From Clostridioides sp. ES-S-0054-01 (lineage in GTDB: Bacteria > Bacillota > Clostridia > Peptostreptococcales > Peptostreptococcaceae), in the NCBI GenBank assembly GCA_021561035.1, contig CP067346.1, forward strand, positions 1,829,001 through 1,893,000: a stretch of DNA of 64,000 bases, read 5' to 3'. Shown in pieces: positions 15,226 through 24,494 of this stretch (position 1 is the first letter of the stretch; each line of letters opens with the position of its first letter). Both the position numbers and the translations under genes were made by a program. The notes beneath the pieces were generated by a model. It ran no database searches. It worked only from the letters and a program-made list of their open reading frames with translations, and was not told the DNA's origin.

Positions 15226-16656
15226 ATGAGTGCAAAAATAACTGATTACAATAAAGTATCAAAGCAATTATTAGAGTACATAGGGAATAAACAAAATATA
15301 AAAGGCGTAGCACATTGTGCAACTAGATTAAGAATTGTTTTAGATAGCAATGATAAAGCAAATATAAAAGCAATAGAAGAATTAGACGGAGTAAAAGGAG
15401 TATTTATAGCATCAAACCAACTTCAAGTAGTATTTGGAGCAGGAATAGTAAACAATGTTTATAAGGAATTTAGTAAAATATCAGGATTTGAAAATATGTC
15501 ATTAAGTGATGTTAAATCTGAATCGACTCAAAAACAAAACAAATTTCAACAAGCTATAAAATCTTTATCAGATGTATTTGTGCAGATAATACCGGGATTA
15601 TTAGCAGCAGCATTGCTAATGGGTATTACAGGGCTTTTAGGTCAAGAAGGAATATTTGGAGAATTGTCAATAATAGAAATGTATCCTCAATTAGCAGGGC
15701 TTAATAGATTTATAAGTATAGCATCAACAGGAATATTTACTATATTACCAATGTTAGTAGTATATTCTGCAACTATGAGATTTGGAGGAAGTCCAGTATT
15801 AGGTCTAATAATAGGAGCTATAATGCTTCATCCAGAACTTGCAAATGCATATGCAGTAGGAAATGGTAGTGTAGTACCAGAAATAATAGATTTATTTGGA
15901 TTAAAAATTGAGTTAGTAGGATTCCAAGGTGGAATAATAGTAGCTCTTATGATGGGATTTGTAGTAGCTAAGTTAGATAAATTCTTTAACTCAAAAATAC
16001 ATGATATGCTTAAGTTATTCTTAGCGCCGATATGTACAGTTATAGTAGCATCATTTTTATTATTTGTTGTAGTTGGTCCATTAGGAAGAGGCTTAGCAAA
16101 CATAGTAACATCATCTTTATTATGGACGACTGAAAACTTAGGAATACTTGGATATATGATATTTGCTGGAGTACAGCAAGTTATAGTTATAACAGGACTT
16201 CACCATGTTATAGGAGCTGTTGAAGCACAACTTATAGCAGATACAGGAGTTAACTTTATAATGCCTCTTATGTCAGTAGCATTAATAGGTCAAGGTGGAG
16301 CTGTATTAGGATACTTAGTATTAAATTGGAAAGATATAAAAGCTCGTCAAATAGGAATATCTTCATTTGCTTCAGTATTATTTGGAATATCAGAACCAGC
16401 TATATTTGGAGTTACTTTAAAATATAAGTATCCATTAATAGCAGGGTGTATAGGTGGAGCAATAGGCGGTGCGTATATATACATGATGAAAGTAACAGCA
16501 TTGGCATTTGGAGCAACAGCAGTGCCAGGGTTAGCGATAGTGTCTACTCAAGGTGGGGGACATATTCAATATATATTAGCACATTTAATAGCAATAGTTG
16601 TAGCTATGATAGTAACAATATTACTTGGAAAATTACAGAAAAAATCAGTTAATTAA
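15226..16656 (+). CDS. scrA: PTS sucrose transporter subunit IIBC
   Basis: 476 residues. The N-terminal IIB domain has the phosphorylated cysteine in GVAHCATRLRI (near residue 30). The IIC domain (about 105-470) has ten or so membrane helices and GLHHVIGAVEAQL and FGISEPAIFGV, typical of the glucose/sucrose superfamily. No IIA domain is attached, so phosphate must come from a IIA encoded elsewhere, usually the glucose-type enzyme. It imports sucrose as sucrose-6-phosphate for the hydrolase downstream. GAAAGGGAG lies before the ATG; the operator overlaps the leader. Sucrose rather than another beta-fructoside is inferred from the neighbouring GH32 and fructokinase genes. Confidence 0.9.
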   Translation: MSAKITDYNKVSKQLLEYIGNKQNIKGVAHCATRLRIVLDSNDKANIKAIEELDGVKGVFIASNQLQVVFGAGIVNNVYKEFSKISGFENMSLSDVKSESTQKQNKFQQAIKSLSDVFVQIIPGLLAAALLMGITGLLGQEGIFGELSIIEMYPQLAGLNRFISIASTGIFTILPMLVVYSATMRFGGSPVLGLIIGAIMLHPELANAYAVGNGSVVPEIIDLFGLKIELVGFQGGIIVALMMGFVVAKLDKFFNSKIHDMLKLFLAPICTVIVASFLLFVVVGPLGRGLANIVTSSLLWTTENLGILGYMIFAGVQQVIVITGLHHVIGAVEAQLIADTGVNFIMPLMSVALIGQGGAVLGYLVLNWKDIKARQIGISSFASVLFGISEPAIFGVTLKYKYPLIAGCIGGAIGGAYIYMMKVTALAFGATAVPGLAIVSTQGGGHIQYILAHLIAIVVAMIVTILLGKLQKKSVN

Positions 16657-16662
16657 TAAATT

Positions 16663-16690
16663 ATAGATAGCATTAAAAAATGCTATCTAT
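16663..16690 (+). terminator. Intercistronic hairpin between scrA and scrB
   Basis: A 12-bp perfect stem (ATAGATAGCATT with AATGCTATCTAT) closes an AAAA loop; a short T stretch follows ten bases later. It may act as a partial terminator or protect the scrA message so that transporter and hydrolase are made in different amounts. Confidence 0.55.
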
Positions 16691-16739
16691 TAATGATTTT
16701 TAAGACTATATAAAATTATAAAAGAAAAGGAATAAATGT

Positions 16740-18221
16740 ATGTACAAAGAGCCTAAATATAGAACAATATTAGAATCGACAAAAGAAGAATTAAATAGAT
16801 TAAGAAATATATCTTTAAATGATAAATATAAACCACTATTTCATATACATCCACAACATGGACTACTTAATGACCCAAATGGATTAGCATATTATAATGG
16901 TAAATACCATGTATTTTATCAATGGTATCCATATGATGTAACTCATGGAATGAAGCATTGGGCTTATGTAAGTTCAGATGATTTTGTAAATTGGAATAGA
17001 GAAGATGTAGCATTAATACCAATTAAAAGTTATGAATCTCATGGAGCATATTCAGGAAATGCGATAGAAGTAGATGAAAAACTACACATGTATTATACAG
17101 GGAATATAAAGTATAGTGCAGAAGATAGATATGCATATCAAAACTTAGCTATAATGGATAAAGACGGCAAAATAACTAAATATGAAAATAATCCAATAGT
17201 AAGTGAAATACCAAAAGGATATACAGGACATGTAAGAGACCCAAAGGTATTTAAAAAAAATGCTAAATACTTTATGCTACTTGGAGCACAAACAAGTGAA
17301 AAAAAGGGAGCTATAATAGTATATGAATCTGAAAACTCTATAGATTGGCATTTTAAAGGAGAATTGAATGTAAAAAATATAGATGAAGATTTTGGTTACA
17401 TGTGGGAATGTCCAGATTATATTAATATAGATGGAAAAGATATATTAATATTTTCACCACAAGGAGTAGAACCTAAAGGATTTGATTATCAAAATATATA
17501 TAACGTAGTATATGCTATTGGTAATATGGATTTAGATAATTTAGAATTTGAAATAGATATAATGAAAGAAATGGAAAAAGGATTTGATTTTTATGCACCA
17601 CAAACATTTGTAAAAGACTCACAAACAATACTATTTGCATGGGCTGGAATGGGAGAAGTTTTATATCCTACAGATAAAAATAAGTGGGCACACTGTCTGA
17701 CTGTTCCAAGAAAATTAAATATAAAAAATAATAAGTTATTACAAATGCCTGTAGATGAATTAATTAAATTGAGATATGATGAAACAAGTGGACAAAATAC
17801 TATAAAAGATAATATCGATATTATAGAAAATGATGAAAATTTATATGAACTTAATATTAATATAAAAAATATTGATAGTGATAAATTTGGTCTAGAATTA
17901 TTTGCATCACAAGATGAAGGTGTAAAATTAGAATTTGATAAGGTAGAAAGCACAGTAACTTTAGACAGGAGCAACTTTGAAAAAGTTTTCGGTGTTGAGT
18001 ATGGAACAAATAGAAAAGAATATATAAATATTGATGAAAATACTAATATCAAAGCACTAGCAGATAGAAGTATTTTAGAAATATTTATAAATGATGGTGA
18101 AACAGTATTTACTAGTAGAATATTTGCTAAAGCAAATTCTAGTCAAATAAAGGTTTATAGTGATAAAATAGTAAAATATAAGTATACTAAATATAAATTA
18201 AAGCAAGGTATTGAATTATAA
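16740..18221 (+). CDS. scrB: Sucrose-6-phosphate hydrolase (GH32)
   Basis: 493 residues. Cleaves sucrose-6-phosphate to glucose-6-phosphate and fructose in the cytosol. The GH32 motifs are all present: HPQHGLLNDPNGLAYYNG carries the nucleophile Asp (near residue 45), HVRDPKVF the transition-state Asp, and WECPDY the acid/base Glu. A beta-sandwich C-terminal domain completes the protein. No signal peptide, as expected for the phosphorylated substrate. Second gene of the sucrose operon, 83 bases after scrA, with AAAAGGAAT upstream. Confidence 0.93.
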   Translation: MYKEPKYRTILESTKEELNRLRNISLNDKYKPLFHIHPQHGLLNDPNGLAYYNGKYHVFYQWYPYDVTHGMKHWAYVSSDDFVNWNREDVALIPIKSYESHGAYSGNAIEVDEKLHMYYTGNIKYSAEDRYAYQNLAIMDKDGKITKYENNPIVSEIPKGYTGHVRDPKVFKKNAKYFMLLGAQTSEKKGAIIVYESENSIDWHFKGELNVKNIDEDFGYMWECPDYINIDGKDILIFSPQGVEPKGFDYQNIYNVVYAIGNMDLDNLEFEIDIMKEMEKGFDFYAPQTFVKDSQTILFAWAGMGEVLYPTDKNKWAHCLTVPRKLNIKNNKLLQMPVDELIKLRYDETSGQNTIKDNIDIIENDENLYELNINIKNIDSDKFGLELFASQDEGVKLEFDKVESTVTLDRSNFEKVFGVEYGTNRKEYINIDENTNIKALADRSILEIFINDGETVFTSRIFAKANSSQIKVYSDKIVKYKYTKYKLKQGIEL

Positions 18222-18246
18222 AAACATATTATAAGGGGTAGAAAAG

Positions 18247-19218
18247 ATGAAAAAAGTAATTAGCATAGGAGAAGCTTTAATAGACTTTATACCTAATCAA
18301 AATGGTTGTAAATTAAAAAATGTATCAGGATTTAAAAGAGTAGCAGGAGGAGCTCCAGCAAATGTTAGCGCTGTTGTAGCAAAACTTGGAGGCAAATCAA
18401 GTTTTATATCGAAGTTAGGGAAAGATGCATTTGGTGATTATATAATAGATGTATTAAATGAAGTAAATGTAAATACTAATTATGTATTAAGAACAAATAA
18501 AGCAAATACGGGGCTTGCTTTTGTATCATTAAAAGAAGATGGTAATCGTGATTTTTCATTTTATAGGAATCCAAGTGCAGATATGCTTTTAGAAGCTGAT
18601 GAAGTTAAAAAAGAGTGGTTTGATAATTGTCATAGCCTACATTTTTGTTCAGTAGATTTAATAGATAGTCCAATGAAATTAGCGCACAAAAAAGCAATAG
18701 AATATGCACTTGAGAATAATAGTATAATAAGTTTTGACCCTAATATAAGGTTACCTTTATGGGATAGTGAACAGTCTTGTAAAAATGCAATATTAGAATT
18801 TTTACCTTTTGCTCATATTGTTAAGATATCTGACGAAGAATTAGAATTTATAACAGGAGAAAATGATATAGAAAATGCACTACATAAGCTTTTTGTAGGG
18901 AGTGTTGAGTTAGTATTATATACAAAAGGAAAAGATGGAGTAGATGCATACACTAAAAAAGTAAAAGGCATGTGTAAAGGGGTCAAAGTAAATGCAATAG
19001 ATACAACAGGAGCAGGAGATTCTTATATAGGTTCATTCTTATACACATTATTAGATAACCAAATAACATTAAATGATATAAAAGAAATGAAGCAAGAAAC
19101 ATTAAATAAATATTTGGAGTTTTCTAATTATTATGCAGCTCGTAGTACAACTATCAAAGGCGCTATAAATTCATATGCAACAAAGAAAGAAATAGCTGAA
19201 TTTATAAATAATTTATAG
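18247..19218 (+). CDS. scrK: Fructokinase (PfkB family)
   Basis: 323 residues. Phosphorylates the fructose released by ScrB to fructose-6-phosphate. GGAPANVSAVVAKLGG near residue 35 is the PfkB substrate signature and DTTGAGDSYIGSFLY near residue 255 holds the anion hole and catalytic Asp. Third gene of the sucrose operon, 25 bases after scrB with AAGGGG before the ATG. No hairpin is evident directly after the stop; transcription may run through the remnant downstream to the terminator at 19604. Confidence 0.92.
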   Translation: MKKVISIGEALIDFIPNQNGCKLKNVSGFKRVAGGAPANVSAVVAKLGGKSSFISKLGKDAFGDYIIDVLNEVNVNTNYVLRTNKANTGLAFVSLKEDGNRDFSFYRNPSADMLLEADEVKKEWFDNCHSLHFCSVDLIDSPMKLAHKKAIEYALENNSIISFDPNIRLPLWDSEQSCKNAILEFLPFAHIVKISDEELEFITGENDIENALHKLFVGSVELVLYTKGKDGVDAYTKKVKGMCKGVKVNAIDTTGAGDSYIGSFLYTLLDNQITLNDIKEMKQETLNKYLEFSNYYAARSTTIKGAINSYATKKEIAEFINNL

Positions 19219-19303
19219 TAGTAACAAGTAATTGGATTTGAAGAGGATGGTATTTCAAAGAAAATTATTTATGATATAAATATTGGTAGGTATTTTTCGT
19301 TAA

Positions 19304-19525
19304 AAATATTTTAAGTGTGTGTTTGAATATGTAAATGTTGTTGGAAATCTCTGTACTTCATTAGATTTAATAGCAAATAATGTAAAACTGAAAAAAGCAA
19401 ATATAGGAGATTTGATTTCAATTAGTAATGCTGGGAGTTACTCATATTCTTTATCTCCACTGCTATTTTCTAGTTATGAGCTTCCTAAGCAATATTATAA
19501 AAGAAGAGATGGATACATTGAATAA
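19304..19525 (+). pseudogene. C-terminal remnant of a PLP-dependent (diaminopimelate/ornithine-type) decarboxylase
   Basis: The frame reads VVGNLCTSLDLIANNVKLKK then ANIGDLISISNAGSYSYSLS and SPLLFSSYELP. This matches the end of fold-III PLP decarboxylases (GP.C.S.D.l..n..lp....GDli...naGAY.y..s...F.s...P), including the catalytic Cys of the second active-site half. Nothing of the PLP-binding N-terminal barrel is present upstream, so this is a gene fragment about 74 codons long. Confidence 0.65.
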
Positions 19526-19603
19526 ATTATATTTTAAATATTTAGTTTAGGATATATAATTTTTTATGTATAATGATGAAAATATATATAGTTTTGAGTG
19601 ACA

Positions 19604-19645
19604 AAAGGTATAGAGAGCCATAATAGTTCTTTATACCTTTATTTT
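19604..19645. terminator. Terminator, possibly bidirectional
   Basis: AAAGGTATA at 19604-19612 pairs with TATACCTTT at 19632-19640, with T-rich sequence on both sides. It separates the sucrose region from the convergent DUF2798 gene. Confidence 0.7.
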
Positions 19646-19670
19646 GTTTTGTAAATTTACTATATTTGTT

Positions 19671-20150
19671 TTATGAATTTACTATTTCAATAATTGTGCC
19701 TTCTGGAAACAATGTTCTAAAAATAAATCTGACTAATGGTCCTGCAATTAGCAGTTGTAATGGTAATGCAATAATAAAATTATTTACTATATTTATAATC
19801 CATATAGTGATAAGTGTACTAGAAAACCCAATTGATTTAATGGCTCCAAATAAAGACATACATAAAACCATTCCACATACCATACAACTTGATATAACAA
19901 TAGCCTTTATAATTTGTTTAGAATCTGGGCTTATAATACTAAATGCTATTTTCTTTGCAATATTAGAAACAATAAACCAGTCAAAAATCATAGCTATGAT
20001 ATATGTAATTGGAAAATCCAACCATGCATCTTTAAAAGTATCTAATGAGAATTTATCGTGTATAGAAATATTATAAACGCTCATAAAAAAGACCATAAAA
20101 GCACACATAAGTACTGTAAATATTAAACTTTCTTTTCTATTTTGTGGCAT
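19671..20150 (-). CDS. DUF2798 family membrane protein
   Basis: About 159 residues with four membrane helices arranged as two similar halves (roughly 10-28, 45-70, 85-105, 115-140). The MPQNRKESLIFTVLMCAFMV opening and the IAGPLVRFIF end are typical of DUF2798. Function unknown. GGAGG lies three bases before an ATG at 20156 and nine bases before the ATG at 20150, so I chose the latter. Single gene facing the sucrose operon. Confidence 0.75.
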   Translation of the reverse strand: MPQNRKESLIFTVLMCAFMVFFMSVYNISIHDKFSLDTFKDAWLDFPITYIIAMIFDWFIVSNIAKKIAFSIISPDSKQIIKAIVISSCMVCGMVLCMSLFGAIKSIGFSSTLITIWIINIVNNFIIALPLQLLIAGPLVRFIFRTLFPEGTIIEIVNS

Positions 20151-20426
20151 ATTCATCTACCTCCAAGTGTAATTTATTTCTATTAGGATTATACATGAAG
20201 AAAAATTTTGTCGTAAGTAAAATTTTTAAAATTTTAAATTTATTTTTAGAACGGACTTAAATGAATATAAAAAAATTTTATTTTTTATAGTTATCCATAG
20301 AAATTGGTTTTTTATCTATTTTAATTTTATATTGTAGAATAAAGATTTATTATGTAATTTGTTATGAAATTATATCAAGAAATAGTTCTTGGTAAAAATT
20401 GGAAAATATTATTATCGACAAAATCT

Positions 20427-20455
20427 TTGACTTAAAAACTATATTGCGATAGTAT
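20427..20455 (+). promoter_or_regulatory. Promoter with dyad upstream of blaI-like gene
   Basis: TTGACT at 20427-20432, 17 bp, then TAGTAT at 20450-20455. ACTAT at 20438-20442 and ATAGT at 20449-20453 form an inverted repeat that overlaps spacer and -10, a plausible autoregulatory operator for the BlaI-type repressor. Confidence 0.5.
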
Positions 20456-20489
20456 TAATTTAATAAAAGTTTGAGAGGGGCGTAAGGTT

Positions 20490-20867
20490 ATGACAATTTC
20501 AAAAATACCACAAGCAGAATTAAAAGTTATGAAGTTTATTTGGGGGAAAAATGATACAGTAACATCAAAAGAAACTATTGAAGCTATGGAAAAAAAATAT
20601 GGATGGAAACAAACAACTACATTGACACTTTTATCAAGACTTGTTAAAAAGCATTTTTTAAATGCAGAAAAAATAGATAGATATACTCATTATACAATAG
20701 TTGTTGGACATAAGGAGTATTTAAGTGTTGAGACAAAAGATTTTTTAAGTAATATACACGACAATTCTTTACAGAGTTTGGTTTCCGCACTACATGACGA
20801 TGAAGTCATAGATAAGGATACATTAGATTTATTTGAAAGTCATTTTAAAAACTTAGAAGAGGAGTAA
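20490..20867 (+). CDS. BlaI/MecI family transcriptional repressor
   Basis: 125 residues. The N-terminal winged helix (IPQAELKVMKFIWGKNDTVT, then YGWKQTTTLTLLSRLVKK) matches BlaI/MecI. The C-terminal dimerisation helices follow (LVSALHDDEVIDKDTLDLFE). In classic systems a BlaR1 sensor protease cleaves this repressor, but no sensor gene or beta-lactamase is adjacent here; about 560 bp without a gene follow. It may answer to a distant sensor or control other genes. GAGAGGGGCG precedes the ATG. Confidence 0.85.
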   Translation: MTISKIPQAELKVMKFIWGKNDTVTSKETIEAMEKKYGWKQTTTLTLLSRLVKKHFLNAEKIDRYTHYTIVVGHKEYLSVETKDFLSNIHDNSLQSLVSALHDDEVIDKDTLDLFESHFKNLEEE

Positions 20868-20888
20868 TTATGTAGTCTAAAACTCTAA

Positions 20889-21109
20889 GATTTAAATTAA
20901 TATATGGCTGAAAAAATCCATAAATGGTATTATTTAATCAGTTACTCACTATTTCATAAAGTAATATTAAATAGGTTTTAATTAGTAAAGTACCTATAAA
21001 TATTTGGAATAGGAGTATCAAATTAAATGATACCACTTATCCTATTAAATAGTGACTTTTAACATTTAAAATAATTTTATAACCTATCAATATTTACTAA
21101 TCTAAATCA
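20889..21109. repeat. Nested inverted repeats in a gene-free stretch
   Basis: Several complementary segments surround a centre near 21024: GTATCA (21015) with TGATAC (21028), AATAGGA (21008) with TCCTATT (21040), CACTATTT (20947) with AAATAGTG (21047), and GATTTAAATT (20889) with AATCTAAATC (21100). ATAGGT/ACCTAT and ATTAGTAAA/TTTACTAAT give alternative pairings. This could be a structured RNA, an old miniature element or chance in AT-rich DNA. The rest of the gap to 21430 shows nothing I can name. Confidence 0.4.
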
Positions 21110-21430
21110 TTATTTCTATTTAACCATATCAAAATATACCCCAATACAATTTATTCAAATAAAAAGCTAATATTTACTTTTTTATGTATATTTTTACATA
21201 ATTTTATATAAGAGTTTTTTTATTAAAGGTATATATACTTATATATAGAAATATTATTTTAAAAAGTATTTTTAACTTTAAAAATTAATGTTAAAAAGTA
21301 AGCTTATAAACTAATATTAAAAATTATATTTTAAATATCTTAAATGAACCAGTCTTACATATATTTCCGATAGATTATATTGATAAAAAACACTAAAATT
21401 AAATTAATAAAAGTACTTGGAGGGATGGTA

Positions 21431-21772
21431 ATGAAAGAGGAAAATTTTATTAATATTGAATACGAGGATAAACGTTTTTCAATTAATAGCAAAGAAGTTT
21501 TGTACATAGAGAAGCAAGAATATGAATCAAAGATTTATACAGAAAATGGTAATTATGAAGTTGGAGAAAATGCTCCTTGTATAAGAAAACTAATAAAAGA
21601 AGAAAATTTTTTCAAATGTAGTAATAGCTATATTGTAAATTTAGACAAGTGTGAATTTTATCTAAGCAATAATTGTATTTTTGTGAATAATAATTTTATA
21701 AGAATTTTAGGTTCAGAAAGAAAAAAGAAGTTAAAAAAGAAATTAGAAAAATTATATGATTATGAAGATTAA
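21431..21772 (+). CDS. Stand-alone LytTR DNA-binding domain protein
   Basis: 113 residues consisting almost only of a LytTR domain (NINSKEVLYIE-like opening, then FFKCSNSYIVNLDKCEFYLS and a basic C-terminal helix). LytTR proteins bind DNA as response regulator outputs, but here there is no receiver domain and no kinase gene beside it. I chose ATG 21431, six bases after GGAGGG; an in-frame ATG at 21425 is too close to it. Own terminator follows. Target genes unknown. Confidence 0.8.
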   Translation: MKEENFINIEYEDKRFSINSKEVLYIEKQEYESKIYTENGNYEVGENAPCIRKLIKEENFFKCSNSYIVNLDKCEFYLSNNCIFVNNNFIRILGSERKKKLKKKLEKLYDYED

Positions 21773-21777
21773 TCTTG

Positions 21778-21810
21778 AGAGGCTGTATTTTATACAGCCT
21801 CTTTATTTAT
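21778..21810 (+). terminator. Intrinsic terminator of the LytTR gene
   Basis: An 11-bp stem (GAGGCTGTAT with ATACAGCCTC plus one pair) followed by TTTATTTATT. Confidence 0.85.
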
Positions 21811-21899
21811 TGTATTATTAATAAATTTCAAATTATGATAAAATATAAAACAAGTAACTTATTTCAAAATAAAATACTTTTAAAAGAAAGAGACGAGAT

Positions 21900-22331
21900 A
21901 TGGGAGATTATAATAACATGCTTGAATTAAAAAATAACTCAGGTACTAACGAAAGACAGTTAAAATATCCTTGTATCTATAAACATTTCAAAGGAAAATA
22001 TTATGCTACAATGGGGATTAGTAAAGCTATTGATAATGTAGAAAACATATGTGAACTATACAGTGGAGAAAATTTAATCCAAAATAGAAATAAATATAAG
22101 TTGATTATTAGACATACTGAAAGAGAAGAAAATATCTATGTATATATGGATTTAGATGGAAATTTTTATCATAAAAAAGAAAAAGATACTAATGATTTAG
22201 TTTTATACAAGACTTTATATGATGATACAGGAATATTTGCAAGACCTTTGGATATGTTTTTAGAAAAAGTAGATACAGATAAGTATGTTAATCCAATTCA
22301 AAAGTACAGATTTGAAGAAGTTTATAAATAA
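21900..22331 (+). CDS. DUF1653 domain protein
   Basis: 143 residues. The C-terminal half has the DUF1653 pattern: LVLYKTLYDDTGIFARPLDM, then FLEKV and a final RFEEV. The first half contains a second, weaker copy starting IYKHFKGKYYATMGISKAID. Such proteins are small, cytosolic and of unknown function. AGAGACGAGAT precedes the ATG only loosely as a binding site; an in-frame ATG seven codons in is possible. Confidence 0.7.
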   Translation: MGDYNNMLELKNNSGTNERQLKYPCIYKHFKGKYYATMGISKAIDNVENICELYSGENLIQNRNKYKLIIRHTEREENIYVYMDLDGNFYHKKEKDTNDLVLYKTLYDDTGIFARPLDMFLEKVDTDKYVNPIQKYRFEEVYK

Positions 22332-22530
22332 TATAAGAAAGATGTGTTTATAAATTTAGAAAAATCCTTTAATAGTACAATAACTTGTAGAAATATAAAT
22401 GAGATTTATTGTAAATAATATGTTAGATTAGGTTATAAAATAGAAACAAAGTAAAGTATTATATGATATAATTAAGTTTTGAGAAGTGATAATTTACATT
22501 TAATAAAAATAGCATATATTAGGAGGACAT

Positions 22531-23172
22531 ATGGGAAATACTTTTTATATAGTTAGACATGGACAAACAGATTGGAATCTATTAGGAAAAACGCAAGGTC
22601 ATGGTAATTCTGACCTTACACCTCAAGGTATAAATCAGGCAAAAGAACTTTCTGAAGATATTGGAAAGTATCCAATTGATTATATTTTTAGTAGTGACCT
22701 TGGAAGAGCAATGCAAACAGCTCAAATTTTAGGAGATAAGCTTAATATTGAAGTTCAAAAAACTGAAGCACTTAGAGAAATGGGATTTGGAGTTTGGGAA
22801 GGTCTTTTAATAAAAGAAATTCAAAAAGATTACTCAGATATATATTCAACATGGAGAAATGAGCCACACTTAGTAAATATACCAGAAGGCGAAACTCTTA
22901 AAATTATAAAAGAAAGAGTAGATGCTTTTATAAAGGAATTAAATGAAAAATATGATAATAAAAATATAATTCTTGTTACACATTCAATTACATTGAGAGT
23001 TATGTTATTGTCATTTTTAGAATCAGGTATGGAAAATATATATAGAATTAAGCAGGATAATACTGCTTTAAACATAGTAGAATTTAAAGATTATGGACCT
23101 GTTATAATAAAAATGAATGATACAAGTCATATAAAAAATCATGTAAAGATAAATAATTCTGCATTAGAGTAG
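22531..23172 (+). CDS. Histidine phosphatase family protein (phosphoglycerate mutase-like)
   Basis: 213 residues. IVRHGQTDWN contains the phosphorylated His and the Arg of the catalytic core; FSSDLGRAMQTAQ, REMGFGVWEG and LVTHSITLRV supply the rest, with the second catalytic His. The set resembles CobC/GpmB/PhoE-type phosphatases rather than a glycolytic mutase, and the substrate cannot be assigned. AGGAGG is eight bases or fewer before the ATG. The flavoprotein gene follows 23 bases later, probably in the same operon. Confidence 0.88.
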   Translation: MGNTFYIVRHGQTDWNLLGKTQGHGNSDLTPQGINQAKELSEDIGKYPIDYIFSSDLGRAMQTAQILGDKLNIEVQKTEALREMGFGVWEGLLIKEIQKDYSDIYSTWRNEPHLVNIPEGETLKIIKERVDAFIKELNEKYDNKNIILVTHSITLRVMLLSFLESGMENIYRIKQDNTALNIVEFKDYGPVIIKMNDTSHIKNHVKINNSALE

Positions 23173-23195
23173 GAATCAATTATAAGGAGAAATTT

Positions 23196-24449
23196 ATGAG
23201 TAAAGTTATAGTAGTTGGTGGAGGTGCCTCTGGAATGATGGCAGCTTTGGTAGCTTCGAAAAATAATAATGAAGTAATATTAGTTGAGAGAAATGGAGAA
23301 TTAGGGAGAAAGCTAAGAGCAACTGGTGGAGGTAGATGCAATTTTACCAATAACAGGGAGATAGAAGATTTTTTTGATAAAGTCGTTAATAATAAAAAAT
23401 TTCTTTATAGTAGTTTCTATACGTTTACAAATAAAGACCTTATTTCGTATTTTGAAAGTAGAAATTTAAAATATAAGATTGAAGAAGAAAATGACCACAA
23501 AGTATATACTAAAAATGATAAATCTATAGAAGTAATAGAAGTATTAAATAAAGATTTACTCAATCACAATGTAAAGATAGTGTATAATAAAAAAGTTGCA
23601 GACATTATAACTGAAGACATTGCTCCAAAAGATGACTTTAATAAGGACAAGTCAAAGTATCTAGTAAAAGGAATTATTTTAGATAATGGAGATAAGATAC
23701 TAGGAGACAAGATTATTATATCAACTGGAGGAGTGAGTTATCCAAAAACGGGTTCAGATGGTTCAATGTACAAGATTCTTAAAAATCATGGACATACATT
23801 AAATAAACTATATCCTGCTTTAGTTCCGCTTAGAATAGAGGAAAAATGGATTAAAGATTTGCAAGGAATATCCATGAAGAATGTGGAAATATCTTGTAAG
23901 ATTAAGAAAAAGAAAATATCAAAATCGGGGGATATGTTATTTGCACATTTTGGGATAACAGGACCTTGTGTGCTTATAATGTCTTCTTATATTAATAAGA
24001 TTGTTGAAAAAGAAAAGGTAGAATTAAATATAGATTTCTTACCAAATTTAAGTCATGATGAAATTTCTAGTATAATCAGAGAATTTCCAAATAAAAATAT
24101 TATAAATAATCTTAGGCAAATACTACCTCAAAATTTCTTAAAAGAAATACTATCTCTATTATCTTTGAGTGATAAAAAAGCAAGTGATTTATCTAAGGTA
24201 GATGAAATTAAAATTATTGAGTATATAAAAAATATGAAGCTAACTTGTAATGGAACTACAGGTATAAACACTGGTATGGTTACTTCTGGTGGTATCTCAG
24301 TTAAAGAAATTAATTCCTCTACTATGGAATCTAAATTAATTAAGAACTTGTTTTTTACAGGTGAGGTAATTGATATAGATGCAGAAACTGGTGGATACAA
24401 TTTACAAATAGCGTTTTCAACTGGATACCTTGCAGGTATTAGTGTATAA
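23196..24449 (+). CDS. HI0933-like FAD-dependent oxidoreductase
   Basis: 417 residues. VIVVGGGASGMMAALVA is the FAD fold, and GRKLRATGGGRCNFTN the signature of the HI0933/YhiN family. The C-terminal TSGGISVKEINSSTME and FTGEVIDIDAETGGYNLQIA segments are also typical. Enzymatic activity is not established for most members. It lies between a phosphatase gene and cmk and may be part of a long operon extending to ispH, with gaps of 23 and 45 bases. Confidence 0.85.
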   Translation: MSKVIVVGGGASGMMAALVASKNNNEVILVERNGELGRKLRATGGGRCNFTNNREIEDFFDKVVNNKKFLYSSFYTFTNKDLISYFESRNLKYKIEEENDHKVYTKNDKSIEVIEVLNKDLLNHNVKIVYNKKVADIITEDIAPKDDFNKDKSKYLVKGIILDNGDKILGDKIIISTGGVSYPKTGSDGSMYKILKNHGHTLNKLYPALVPLRIEEKWIKDLQGISMKNVEISCKIKKKKISKSGDMLFAHFGITGPCVLIMSSYINKIVEKEKVELNIDFLPNLSHDEISSIIREFPNKNIINNLRQILPQNFLKEILSLLSLSDKKASDLSKVDEIKIIEYIKNMKLTCNGTTGINTGMVTSGGISVKEINSSTMESKLIKNLFFTGEVIDIDAETGGYNLQIAFSTGYLAGISV

Positions 24450-24494
24450 ATGTAGTTTTTTTATTAATAATTAAATATAAATAGAGGTGTATAT

